Part shown: piece after piece, positions 8,002-16,545 of the stretch
Numbering within the stretch: position 1 is the first letter of the stretch
Layout of the letters: each line of letters starts with the position of its first letter
Source: an uncultured Flavobacterium sp.
GTDB lineage: Bacteria; Bacteroidota; Bacteroidia; Flavobacteriales; Flavobacteriaceae
DNA length: 56,403 nucleotides
Direction of reading: 5' to 3'
NCBI GenBank assembly: GCA_947632215.1
Contig: CANROJ010000010.1
Coordinates: 1 to 56,403 of the forward strand
Position numbers and translations under genes: made by a program
Notes under the pieces: generated by a model
Told to the model about the DNA's origin: nothing
Databases searched by the model: none
Seen by the model: only the letters and a program-made list of their open reading frames with translations

Positions 8002-9237
8002 ATGTCTGACTTATTATTACCACCACAACAACGATACGCCAAACTGATTGAAGAACAGTTTAAAAAAGATGGCACAGAGCTACAGATTTTAAACCTTGGT
8101 CCTACTCACCCAGCTACTCATGGTATCTTCCAGAATATTATACTATTAGATGGAGAGAAAGTAATTGACGGAGAAGGTACCGTTGGGTATATACATAGGG
8201 CATTTGAAAAGATAGCAGAAAATCGCCCATTTTATCAAATAAACGTATTAACAGATCGTCTCAATTATTGTTCATCACCTATTAACAACACAGCTTGGTG
8301 GATGACAGTAGAAAAGGCTCTTGGATTAGAAATTCCTAAACGCGTACAATACATGCGTGTTATTGTAATGGAATTAGCAAGAATTGCAGACCATATTATA
8401 TGTAGTTCAGTAATGGGAGTAGATACAGGGGCTTTGACAGGATTCTTATATGTATTTCAGTACCGTGAAAAGATATATGAAATCTTTGAAGAAATATCTG
8501 GTGCAAGATTAACAACTAATATGGGACGAATAGGAGGATTTGAAAGAGATTGGAGTCCGAAAGTATTCCAACTCCTAGAAGAATTCCTAAAAGAATTTCC
8601 AACTATATGGAAAGAGTTTGAAGGTTTGTTATCACGAAACCGAATCTTTATGGACAGAACCATAAACGTTGGTGGCATTAGTGCAGAAGACGCAATAAAC
8701 TTTGGTTTCACTGGTCCTAATCTAAGGGCTGCAGGAGTAGATTACGATGTTAGAATTGCTACGCCATACTGCTCATATGAAGACTTTGATTTTGACATTC
8801 CTGTAGGAACTTCAGGAGACTGCTATGATCGTTTCTGCGTTAGAAATGCCGAGGTGTACGAGAGTTTAAAAATAATAACTCAAGCTTTAGATAAAATGCC
8901 TGAAGGACCTTTCCACGCAGATGTTCCTGATTATTACCTTCCTCCAAAAGAAGACGTATATACTAATATGGAAGCTTTGATCTACCATTTTAAAATTATT
9001 ATGGGGGAAATCCCAGTACCTGTTACAGAGCTTTACTTCCCAGTAGAAGGTGGTAATGGTGAATTAGGTTTTTATCTTGTTACAGATGGCAGTAGAACTC
9101 CCTATAGACTTCATTTTAGAAGACCTTGTTTTATAATATACCAAGCTTACAATGATATTGTTAGAGGTGGTATGCTATCAGATGCTATTATAACCTTATC
9201 CAGTTTGAATATAATCGCTGGGGAATTAGATGCTTAA
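8002..9237 (+). CDS. nuoD: NADH-quinone oxidoreductase subunit D
   Basis: The 49-kDa-type subunit that forms most of the quinone-binding cavity of complex I with NuoB. The 411-residue protein opens with the conserved L-N-L-G-P-T-H-P-A-T-H-G block (residues 30-41), whose histidine is a quinone ligand, and has the R-I-A-D-H family segment near 128-132. Related to the large subunit of [NiFe] hydrogenase but without its nickel cysteines. Followed five bases later by nuoE. Confidence 0.96.
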   Translation: MSDLLLPPQQRYAKLIEEQFKKDGTELQILNLGPTHPATHGIFQNIILLDGEKVIDGEGTVGYIHRAFEKIAENRPFYQINVLTDRLNYCSSPINNTAWWMTVEKALGLEIPKRVQYMRVIVMELARIADHIICSSVMGVDTGALTGFLYVFQYREKIYEIFEEISGARLTTNMGRIGGFERDWSPKVFQLLEEFLKEFPTIWKEFEGLLSRNRIFMDRTINVGGISAEDAINFGFTGPNLRAAGVDYDVRIATPYCSYEDFDFDIPVGTSGDCYDRFCVRNAEVYESLKIITQALDKMPEGPFHADVPDYYLPPKEDVYTNMEALIYHFKIIMGEIPVPVTELYFPVEGGNGELGFYLVTDGSRTPYRLHFRRPCFIIYQAYNDIVRGGMLSDAIITLSSLNIIAGELDA

Positions 9238-9242
9238 TAAAA

Positions 9243-9773
9243 ATGGAAAACAAATCATATACACAAGAGATTAATATCACCCAAGAGCTTCAGGAGCGAA
9301 TTAACGAGCTGTTGAGCCACTATCCGCAGGACAAAAGGAAATCTGCATTGTTGCCAATATTGCACGAAGTACAAGATGCACATCAAAATTGGCTAAGTGT
9401 TGAACTAATGAATAAAGTAGCCCAAATCATTGGAATACATCCCATTGAAGTATATGAAGTAGTTACCTTTTATACTATGTTCAACCAAAAACCAATGGGT
9501 AAATATACCTTTGAATTTTGTACAACCTCTTGCTGCAGTATAAAAGGCGCAGAAGATATGGTAGATTATACTTGCAATAAATTAAATATTCAGCCGGGAG
9601 AAACAACCCCAGACGGATTATTCTCTGTTGTACAAGTCCAATGTTTAGGAGCTTGTGGCTATGCACCAATGATGCAATTAGGGGATTTTTATAAAGAGAA
9701 TCTAACTCCGCAGAAAATAGATGAAATAATCCAGGATTGTAGAGCTGGAAAGATAACCCTTCATGATAAATAA
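9243..9773 (+). CDS. nuoE: NADH-quinone oxidoreductase subunit E
   Basis: Thioredoxin-fold subunit of the NADH-dehydrogenase module, holding the [2Fe-2S] cluster N1a. The ligands are visible as C93-x4-C98 and C134-x3-C138 (L-G-A-C-G-Y-A-P). The extra C97 is next to a ligand and is probably not one. The N-terminal helical domain includes the T-F-Y-T-M-F-N segment. At 176 residues it is of normal length. nuoF follows four bases after the stop. Confidence 0.95.
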   Translation: MENKSYTQEINITQELQERINELLSHYPQDKRKSALLPILHEVQDAHQNWLSVELMNKVAQIIGIHPIEVYEVVTFYTMFNQKPMGKYTFEFCTTSCCSIKGAEDMVDYTCNKLNIQPGETTPDGLFSVVQVQCLGACGYAPMMQLGDFYKENLTPQKIDEIIQDCRAGKITLHDK

Positions 9774-9777
9774 TAAA

Positions 9778-11136
9778 ATGGCAAAGAAAATATTATTAGA
9801 TAAAATAAATATACCTGGCATTAAATCTTATGAAGTATACCGTGAGAATGGAGGTTACGATTCTGTTGAAAAAGCTTTAAAAACAATGAATCCTGACGAT
9901 ATCACTGAAGAGGTTAAAACTGCAGGTTTACGCGGAAGAGGAGGAGCTGGATTTCCTGTAGGTTTAAAATGGAGTTTCATTGATAAAAAGTCTGGAAAAC
10001 CAAGACACCTTGTATGTAACGCGGATGAATCCGAACCAGGTACATTTAAAGATCGTTACTTAATGGAGCATATCCCTCACTTGCTGATCGAAGGAATGAT
10101 TACCTCAAGCTATGCTTTAGGAGCGAACCTATCCTATATTTATATTAGAGGAGAATATATGTGGGTGTTCAAAATCCTTGAAAAAGCTATTAAAGAAGCT
10201 TATGCCAATGGATGGCTAGGTAAAAACATTTTAGGAACAGACTATTCTTTAGACTTATACGTACACTGTGGTGCTGGAGCTTATATCTGCGGTGAGGAGA
10301 CAGCTTTACTAGAGTCTCTTGAAGGCAAAAGAGGTAATCCTAGAATGAAACCACCATTTCCAGCAATTAGTGGGTTATGGGGTAATCCAACAGTAGTTAA
10401 TAATGTAGAGTCGATCGCAAATGTTCCTTGGATTGTAAATAATTCAGGACAAGAGTATGCCAATATTGGTATAGGGCGTTCCACAGGAACTAAATTAATC
10501 TCGGCCTCAGGACATATTAAAAATCCTGGAGTATATGAAATAGAACTTGGACTAAGTGTATACGACTTTATTAACTCACCTGAATATTGTGGTGGAATGA
10601 TGGATGATCGCCCAATAAAAGCTCTAGTGCCTGGAGGCTCATCTGTTCCAATATTACCTGCACATTTAATATATAAAACCGCAGAAGGCAATGATCGTCT
10701 AATGAGCTACGAATCTTTAGCTGATGGTGGATTTGAAACAGGATCCATGCTTGGTTCAGGTGGATTTATTGTATATAATGATAGTGCCTGTATTGTCAGA
10801 AACACATGGAACTTTGCTCGTTTTTATGCACATGAAAGCTGTGGACAGTGTTCTCCTTGTAGAGAAGGAACTGGATGGTTGGAAAAAGTTTTATACCGTA
10901 TTGAAACTGGAAACGGAAGTCTTGATGATATTGACTTGTTATGGAATATACAAAGTAATATAGAAGGCAACACGATATGTCCCTTAGGAGATGCAGCAGC
11001 TTGGCCTGTAGCAGCAGCTATAAGACATTTTAGAGAAGAATTTGAATATCATGTCCTTTACCCAGAAAAGATTAAAGATAGAGATCACTTTGCCAAAGAA
11101 CCCTATTCTCAAGTAAAACAAAACATTGGTAAATAA
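9778..11136 (+). CDS. nuoF: NADH-quinone oxidoreductase subunit F
   Basis: Binds NADH and FMN and carries [4Fe-4S] cluster N3, the entry point for electrons in complex I. The 452-residue protein shows the nucleotide/FMN motif G-R-G-G-A-G-F-P (53-60), a second glycine-rich FMN segment including C-G-A-G-A-Y-I-C-G-E-E-T (164-175) and cluster ligands C355, C358, C361 and C401. An in-frame ATG at 9763 would overlap nuoE and give an atypical N-terminus; M-A-K-K-I-L-L at 9778 is preferred. An 8-bp hairpin sits in the gap before nuoG. Confidence 0.96.
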   Translation: MAKKILLDKINIPGIKSYEVYRENGGYDSVEKALKTMNPDDITEEVKTAGLRGRGGAGFPVGLKWSFIDKKSGKPRHLVCNADESEPGTFKDRYLMEHIPHLLIEGMITSSYALGANLSYIYIRGEYMWVFKILEKAIKEAYANGWLGKNILGTDYSLDLYVHCGAGAYICGEETALLESLEGKRGNPRMKPPFPAISGLWGNPTVVNNVESIANVPWIVNNSGQEYANIGIGRSTGTKLISASGHIKNPGVYEIELGLSVYDFINSPEYCGGMMDDRPIKALVPGGSSVPILPAHLIYKTAEGNDRLMSYESLADGGFETGSMLGSGGFIVYNDSACIVRNTWNFARFYAHESCGQCSPCREGTGWLEKVLYRIETGNGSLDDIDLLWNIQSNIEGNTICPLGDAAAWPVAAAIRHFREEFEYHVLYPEKIKDRDHFAKEPYSQVKQNIGK

Positions 11137-11139
11137 CTA

Positions 11140-11159
11140 GATGAAAAAGTATTTTCATC
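11140..11159 (+). other. Small perfect hairpin between nuoF and nuoG
   Basis: GATGAAAA / TTTTCATC, an 8-bp perfect stem with loop AGTA, fills nearly half of the 45-base nuoF-nuoG gap. It lacks a following T tract, so it is not a normal terminator. It could be an mRNA-processing or stability element within the operon, or chance in AT-rich DNA. Confidence 0.4.
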
Positions 11160-11181
11160 ACCCTTAAATTCAGCGAAGAAT

Positions 11182-12216
11182 ATGAAAGTTACTATAGATG
11201 GACAGGAAATAGAAGTAGAACCAGGAACAACGATTCTACAAGCAGCAAGGCAAATAGGTGGTGAGTCTGTGCCTCCAGCAATGTGCTATTATTCTAAATT
11301 AGAAGACACTGGAGGTAAGTGTAGAGCGTGTTTAGTAGAAGTCAGTAAAGGTAGCGAAGCAGATCCACGTCCTATGCCGAAATTAATGGCCTCTTGCAAA
11401 ACCGGAGTTATGGATGGAATGGAAGTAAAATCTATTACATCAGACAAGGTTTTACAAGCTCGTAAAGCTGTCACAGAATTTTTGTTAATTAACCACCCTT
11501 TAGACTGTCCTGTTTGCGATCAAGCAGGGGAATGTGATTTACAAAACTTAGCATTTACTCATGGTAAGGAACAAAAAAGATACCAAGAGGAAAAAAGAAC
11601 TTTCGAACCAGAGAATATTGGAGACAATATTCAATTACATATGAATCGTTGTATTTTATGTTACCGTTGTATAAAGGTAGCAGAACAACTAACAGATGAA
11701 AGATTCCAAGGTGTATGTGGTAGAGGTGAACATGCACAGATCTCTACCTACGTAAATGCTGCTATTGAGAATGACTTTTCTGGAAACATGATAGATGTAT
11801 GCCCTGTAGGAGCATTAACCGATAAGACATATCGCTTTAAATCACGTGTTTGGTTTAATAAACCATATGATGCGCATCGAAATTGTCCTACTTGCTCTGG
11901 TAAAGTAGTATTGTGGATGTTTGGAGATGAAATCCACCGTGTTACGGCGCGCAAAGATCACTATCATGAAGTAGAAGAATTCATCTGTAACACTTGTCGT
12001 TTTGACAAAAAAGAAAAAGAAGACTGGACAATTGAAGGGCCAAGGAAATTTGAAAAATTCTCCGTTATAAATCAAAACAATTACACACAAAAATTAGATA
12101 AAGTAGTTATTGACACTGATCCTCTCATCTTAAAAGGTCGTGATCAAGACAGGCTGAAAATAAGTATGAAACAGGTGCCTTTTGATCAACACGAACAGGA
12201 AGAATTCTTAGAATAA
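11182..12216 (+). CDS. nuoG: NADH-quinone oxidoreductase subunit G, short form
   Basis: Electron-transfer subunit of complex I. Cluster N1b ligands: C35, C47, C50, C72. N5 ligands: H105, C109, C112, C118. N4 ligands: C157, C160, C163, C207. All the clusters on the main path are therefore present. The protein is only 344 residues, while E. coli NuoG has about 900: the large molybdopterin-oxidoreductase-like domain is missing. The remaining tail has C235-x2-C238 and C269-x2-C272, resembling the start of that lost domain or a small zinc or Fe-S site. The reading frame ends cleanly 12 bases before nuoH, so this is not a frameshift; short NuoG is known in flavobacteria. Confidence 0.92.
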   Translation: MKVTIDGQEIEVEPGTTILQAARQIGGESVPPAMCYYSKLEDTGGKCRACLVEVSKGSEADPRPMPKLMASCKTGVMDGMEVKSITSDKVLQARKAVTEFLLINHPLDCPVCDQAGECDLQNLAFTHGKEQKRYQEEKRTFEPENIGDNIQLHMNRCILCYRCIKVAEQLTDERFQGVCGRGEHAQISTYVNAAIENDFSGNMIDVCPVGALTDKTYRFKSRVWFNKPYDAHRNCPTCSGKVVLWMFGDEIHRVTARKDHYHEVEEFICNTCRFDKKEKEDWTIEGPRKFEKFSVINQNNYTQKLDKVVIDTDPLILKGRDQDRLKISMKQVPFDQHEQEEFLE

Positions 12217-12228
12217 ATAAGCAATAAT

Positions 12229-13260
12229 ATGGATAAGACTATAATTATAGATAAAGCAGTAATTATCATTGCCGTGTTCGCAATAACCATGTTAATGGCT
12301 ATGTATGCAACATTAGCAGAGCGAAAAATCGCTGCTTGGATTCAAGATCGTATCGGACCAAACCGTGCAGGAAAAGGTGGAATACTACAACCTTTAGCTG
12401 ATGGTATGAAGCTTTTTGCAAAAGAAGAATACGAGCCAAATACCCCGAATAAATTTTTGTTCAAATTTGGACCATTTCTATCCATGACTTTAGCACTAAT
12501 GACTAGTGCTGTAATTCCTTGGGGAGACAAACTACATCTGTTCGGAAGAGATATACAACTGCAAGCAGCCGAGCTAAATGCAAGTTTGCTTTTTGTACTA
12601 GCAGTACTCTCGGTTGGAGTTTATGGTATAATGATAGGAGCTTGGGCATCAAACAATAAGTACTCACTAATGAGTGGTATTAGAGCTGCCTCACAAATGA
12701 TCTCGTATGAAATTGCTATGGGACTATCTCTGATAGGGCTACTATTAGTAACTCAGAGCTTGAGTTTAAGAGAAATTGCCTTACAACAAAGTGGAATGAA
12801 TTGGAATGTATTTTACCAACCTGTAGGCTTTGTAATCTTCATTATCTGTTCATTTGCTGAAACCAATAGAGCCCCTTTTGACTTAGCGGAATGTGAACAG
12901 GAGCTAATTGGAGGCTTTCATACAGAATACTCATCCATGAAGATGGGATTCTATTTATTTGCAGAATATGCCAACTTATTTATCGCAGCAACTATCATAT
13001 CTGTCTTATATTTTGGAGCATATAACTACCCAGGAATGCAATGGGCTATAGATAATTGGGGAATAAATCCTGCAAACATTATAGGAGTTATTGCTTTATT
13101 TATAAAAATATGCTTTTTCATATTCGTCTTTATGTGGGTTAGATGGACCCTACCTAGATTCAGATATGATCAATTAATGTCCCTAGGTTGGAAAAGCTTA
13201 ATTCCACTCTCTTTATTGAATTTAGTGGTAACAGCTGTTGTCATTTTACTTTTAAATTAA
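12229..13260 (+). CDS. nuoH: NADH-quinone oxidoreductase subunit H
   Basis: Membrane subunit forming the floor of the quinone chamber and linking redox chemistry to proton pumping. The 343-residue protein has about eight or nine hydrophobic segments. Diagnostic loops are A-E-R-K-I-A-A-W-I-Q-D-R-I-G-P-N-R (about 29-45) and E-T-N-R-A-P-F-D-L-A-E-C-E-Q-E-L (about 212-227), the acidic quinone-side loop. Six bases separate it from nuoI. Confidence 0.96.
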   Translation: MDKTIIIDKAVIIIAVFAITMLMAMYATLAERKIAAWIQDRIGPNRAGKGGILQPLADGMKLFAKEEYEPNTPNKFLFKFGPFLSMTLALMTSAVIPWGDKLHLFGRDIQLQAAELNASLLFVLAVLSVGVYGIMIGAWASNNKYSLMSGIRAASQMISYEIAMGLSLIGLLLVTQSLSLREIALQQSGMNWNVFYQPVGFVIFIICSFAETNRAPFDLAECEQELIGGFHTEYSSMKMGFYLFAEYANLFIAATIISVLYFGAYNYPGMQWAIDNWGINPANIIGVIALFIKICFFIFVFMWVRWTLPRFRYDQLMSLGWKSLIPLSLLNLVVTAVVILLLN

Positions 13261-13266
13261 TTAGAC

Positions 13267-13803
13267 ATGTCAGTAAACAATTATTCATTATCGGGAAGAA
13301 AGAAAACCGTATCCGACAAAAAAATGACTTGGAGCGAAAAATTATATCTTGTTGCCATTATAAAAGGGATGATGGTTACCCTGAAACACATATTTAAGAA
13401 GAAGGTAACAATAGCTTACCCCGAGCAAACTAGACCCTTTAGCCCAGTATACAGAGGCAAACATACCTTAATGAGAGATGAACAAGGAAGAGAACGTTGC
13501 ACGGCTTGTGGATTATGTTCATTGGCTTGCCCAGCTGAGGCAATCACCATGAAAGCTGCAGAACGCACTAAAGATCAGCTTCACTTATATAGAGAAGAGA
13601 AATATGCACAGATATATGAAATTAATATGTTGCGTTGTATATTTTGTGGTTTATGCGAGGAAGCTTGTCCAAAACAGGCAATATACTTAACAAAATCTGG
13701 TCAAATTACGCCTTCAGATATTTCTAGAGAAAACTTCATTTTCGGCAAAGATAAATTAGTAATGCCTTTACAACAGGCAATTGAAAATTCTAATCCAGCT
13801 TAA
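13267..13803 (+). CDS. nuoI: NADH-quinone oxidoreductase subunit I
   Basis: Ferredoxin-like subunit with two [4Fe-4S] clusters, N6a and N6b, that wire NuoG to NuoB. The two motifs are C78-x2-C81-x2-C84-x3-C88-P and C124-x2-C127-x2-C130-x3-C134-P. The 178-residue protein has a longer N-terminus than E. coli NuoI (about 50 residues before the ferredoxin domain), including an amphipathic stretch likely to lie along the membrane. The start at 13267, six bases after nuoH, fits the tight operon spacing. Confidence 0.95.
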   Translation: MSVNNYSLSGRKKTVSDKKMTWSEKLYLVAIIKGMMVTLKHIFKKKVTIAYPEQTRPFSPVYRGKHTLMRDEQGRERCTACGLCSLACPAEAITMKAAERTKDQLHLYREEKYAQIYEINMLRCIFCGLCEEACPKQAIYLTKSGQITPSDISRENFIFGKDKLVMPLQQAIENSNPA

Positions 13804-13805
13804 TT

Positions 13806-14321
13806 ATGATCGATATTATATTCTATATACTTTGCACCATTACCTTAGGCAGTGCGATGTTAACTGTATTAAGTAAAAACCCTATTCACAGTGCACTTTG
13901 GCTAGTAGTAAGTTTCTTTTCAATAGCAGGACATTATATTTTACTAAACTCTCAATTTTTAGGTTTAGTACATATTATGGTTTACTCTGGAGCTATCATG
14001 ATCTTAATGTTGTTCACCATAATGTTAATGAATTTAAATATTAGTAATGAAGTTTCTAAACCAATTGTAACCAAAGTTGTGGCTACCCTAGCCTTTTGTT
14101 TAATAGGTTTACTTCTAATTTCTATAACTATAAGAGGTACCCAAGCATACGAATTACAATATGCTAGTGAGCAATCAGATTTCCAATCTGTGCAAGTACT
14201 AGGTAAAATACTATTAAACCAATATGTGCTACCTTTTGAAATGGTTGCAGTATTATTATTATTAGCTATGATCGGAGCAGTCTTGATATCTAAAAAGGAC
14301 AAAGTCCAAAAAACAGTATAA
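13806..14321 (+). CDS. nuoJ: NADH-quinone oxidoreductase subunit J
   Basis: Hydrophobic subunit (171 residues, five predicted membrane helices) of the complex I membrane arm. The third helix region I-M-V-Y-S-G-A-I-M-I-L-M-L-F near residues 57-70 contains the conserved Tyr and Gly of the pi-bulge helix thought to rotate during turnover. Two bases after nuoI and two before nuoK. Confidence 0.93.
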   Translation: MIDIIFYILCTITLGSAMLTVLSKNPIHSALWLVVSFFSIAGHYILLNSQFLGLVHIMVYSGAIMILMLFTIMLMNLNISNEVSKPIVTKVVATLAFCLIGLLLISITIRGTQAYELQYASEQSDFQSVQVLGKILLNQYVLPFEMVAVLLLLAMIGAVLISKKDKVQKTV

Positions 14322-14323
14322 CT

Positions 14324-14644
14324 ATGGGAAATGTAATTGAAATTATTGGTATCGAAAAGTACATTTACTTATCCGTATTACTATTCTGTATCGGGATATT
14401 TGGTATTTTATATCGAAGAAATGCTATCGTAATGTTTATGTGTATTGAAATTATGCTAAACTCGGCTAATATGCTTTTAGTTGCTTTCTCCGCCTATCAT
14501 CAAGATGCAGAAGGTCAGGTATTTGTATTTTTCACTATGGCAGTTGCTGCAGCCGAAGTTGCTGTAGGATTAGCTATTTTAGTAAGCATCTATCGAAATA
14601 TTGGATCAATTGACATTGATAAATTAAAAAACCTTAAAGGCTAA
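14324..14644 (+). CDS. nuoK: NADH-quinone oxidoreductase subunit K
   Basis: Three-helix membrane subunit of complex I (106 residues), homologous to MrpC of sodium/proton antiporters. The conserved glutamates of the proton path are present: one in C-I-E-I-M-L-N-S-A-N (near residue 42) and one in A-A-A-E-V-A-V-G-L-A (near residue 78). Six bases before nuoL. Confidence 0.95.
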   Translation: MGNVIEIIGIEKYIYLSVLLFCIGIFGILYRRNAIVMFMCIEIMLNSANMLLVAFSAYHQDAEGQVFVFFTMAVAAAEVAVGLAILVSIYRNIGSIDIDKLKNLKG

Positions 14645-14650
14645 CTCCAT

Positions 14651-16537
14651 ATGGATACAAATATAATTTTACTTTTATTATTAGTACCTCTACTGAGCTC
14701 TATAGTAAATCTACTTTTCGGCAAAAAACTAGGTACTACCTCTGGTATAATTGCTACACTAGCTATTTTAGTGTGCTTTCTAACCACTGTTTTTGCTTTT
14801 ATTGAAGTTAACCAAAGTCAAAAAGCAATCCAGGTCGATTTATTTCAGTGGATGGCTTTTTCAAACTTTACTATTTCTTTTGGTTTTCTTTTAGATCAAC
14901 TCTCTTTACTTTGGCTACTTTTTGTAACAGGTATAGGAACTTTGATTCATTGGTATTCTACAAGTTATATGAAATCTGATCCCAATGTTGGAAAATACTT
15001 CAGCTACTTAAACTTATTTATCTTTTTTATGATACTCTTAGTAAGTGGAAGTAACTTGTTAATAACTTTTATAGGTTGGGAAGGTGTAGGTCTTTGCTCT
15101 TATTTACTTATTGGCTTTTGGTATAAGGAAAAGGTTAATAACGACGCAGCAAAGAAAGCTTTTATCATAAATAGAATTGGTGATTTAGGTTTCTTAATTG
15201 GAGTTTTTATACTAGCGATGCTATTTAACTCTATAGATTACATCACAATCAAAGAAACTTTATTATCAGGTACTAACAACCAAATAAATACTTGGATTTC
15301 GTGGGCTGCCTTAGCTCTATTTATAGGTGCTATAGGTAAAAGTGCCCAAATACCTTTATACACTTGGCTTCCCGATGCAATGGCAGGACCTACTCCTGTA
15401 TCAGCATTAATTCATGCTGCAACTATGGTTACTGCAGGTATATTTCTTATCACAAGACTAAATTTTGTTTTTGATTTAGCTCCGGTGGTACAAAATATAA
15501 TTGCGATAATAGGAGCCGTAACAGCTCTTTTTGCAGCCACAATAGGTCTTGTACAAAATGACATTAAAAAGATTTTAGCATACTCGACAGTTTCTCAACT
15601 AGGCTTGATGTTTTTAGCTCTTGGTTTTGGGGCATATGAGAATGCTGTATTCCACGTAATAACACATGCTTTCTTTAAAGCGTGTCTGTTCTTAGGTGCC
15701 GGTTCAGTAATACACGCAATGATAGGAGAGCAGGATATTAGAAATATGGGAGGCCTTAGTAAATTTATGAAAGCAACCTCAGCTACATTTTTACTAGCCA
15801 CTTTAGCCATTGCCGGTCTACCTCCTTTTTCAGGATTTTTCTCTAAGGATGAAATATTAATTACAGCCTTTACTCATAATAAACTATTGTATATTATAGC
15901 AATGCTTGCCTCAATTATGACTGCATTTTATATGTTTAGGGTTCTATTTTTAACTTTCTATAAAGGTTTTAGAGGAACACAAGAACAGAAAAATCAATTA
16001 CATGAAAGTCCTAAAGCAATGACTATTCCTTTATGGATATTAGGTATTTTTTCTTTGATTGCAGGATTAATCGGATTCCCAGGGCACAGCTGGCTAAATG
16101 AATACCTATCTCCTATTGTATCAAAAACAGGAAATTACCAGATACATGAATTCGGTGCTACAGAATATATTGTAATTGCTATTGCTTTAGTTGGTGCAAT
16201 AATAGGCTTAATTATTGCCTATGTAAAATATATCTCTAAAGGGGAGGTTCCTACAACAGATGATCAAATACATGGCTTACATAAAGTCATTTATGAAAAA
16301 TTTTATATTGACCAGTTATATAATTTTATTATCGTTAAACCGGTATTCCTTCTAGCTGATTTATGTAAAAACGTAATAGAAGTAGCTCTCTCAGGTACAG
16401 TTATGAGCCTTGCTAAAATAACAGATGGCTTATCTGAACAGGGTAAAAAGGCACAAAATGGAAATATTGGTCTATACCTATTTGCCTTTGTGATTGGCAT
16501 AGGTGTGATTTTATATTATTTATTCATTGTAAGATAG
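14651..16537 (+). CDS. nuoL: NADH-quinone oxidoreductase subunit L
   Basis: Largest antiporter-like subunit at the tip of the complex I membrane arm, with the long lateral helix. At 628 residues it is full length. Visible family segments: F-I-G-W-E-G-V-G-L-C-S-Y-L-L near 137-150 (key Glu), W-L-P-D-A-M-A-G-P-T-P-V-S-A-L-I-H-A near 239-256, and a V-I-T-H-A-F-F-K-A segment near 336-344 with the channel Lys. A final hydrophobic segment ends at the C-terminus. Eight bases before nuoM. Confidence 0.96.
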   Translation: MDTNIILLLLLVPLLSSIVNLLFGKKLGTTSGIIATLAILVCFLTTVFAFIEVNQSQKAIQVDLFQWMAFSNFTISFGFLLDQLSLLWLLFVTGIGTLIHWYSTSYMKSDPNVGKYFSYLNLFIFFMILLVSGSNLLITFIGWEGVGLCSYLLIGFWYKEKVNNDAAKKAFIINRIGDLGFLIGVFILAMLFNSIDYITIKETLLSGTNNQINTWISWAALALFIGAIGKSAQIPLYTWLPDAMAGPTPVSALIHAATMVTAGIFLITRLNFVFDLAPVVQNIIAIIGAVTALFAATIGLVQNDIKKILAYSTVSQLGLMFLALGFGAYENAVFHVITHAFFKACLFLGAGSVIHAMIGEQDIRNMGGLSKFMKATSATFLLATLAIAGLPPFSGFFSKDEILITAFTHNKLLYIIAMLASIMTAFYMFRVLFLTFYKGFRGTQEQKNQLHESPKAMTIPLWILGIFSLIAGLIGFPGHSWLNEYLSPIVSKTGNYQIHEFGATEYIVIAIALVGAIIGLIIAYVKYISKGEVPTTDDQIHGLHKVIYEKFYIDQLYNFIIVKPVFLLADLCKNVIEVALSGTVMSLAKITDGLSEQGKKAQNGNIGLYLFAFVIGIGVILYYLFIVR

Positions 16538-16545
16538 TTTTAAAG

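Noticed and set aside
10281..10691. Minus-strand 136-codon frame inside nuoF
   Set aside because: Antisense shadow of a conserved coding region; no promoter and no family-like motifs.
11182..12216. NuoG as a frameshifted or truncated pseudogene
   Set aside because: All N1b, N5 and N4 ligands are intact, nuoH starts 12 bases later with no leftover NuoG sequence, and short NuoG is known in this group.
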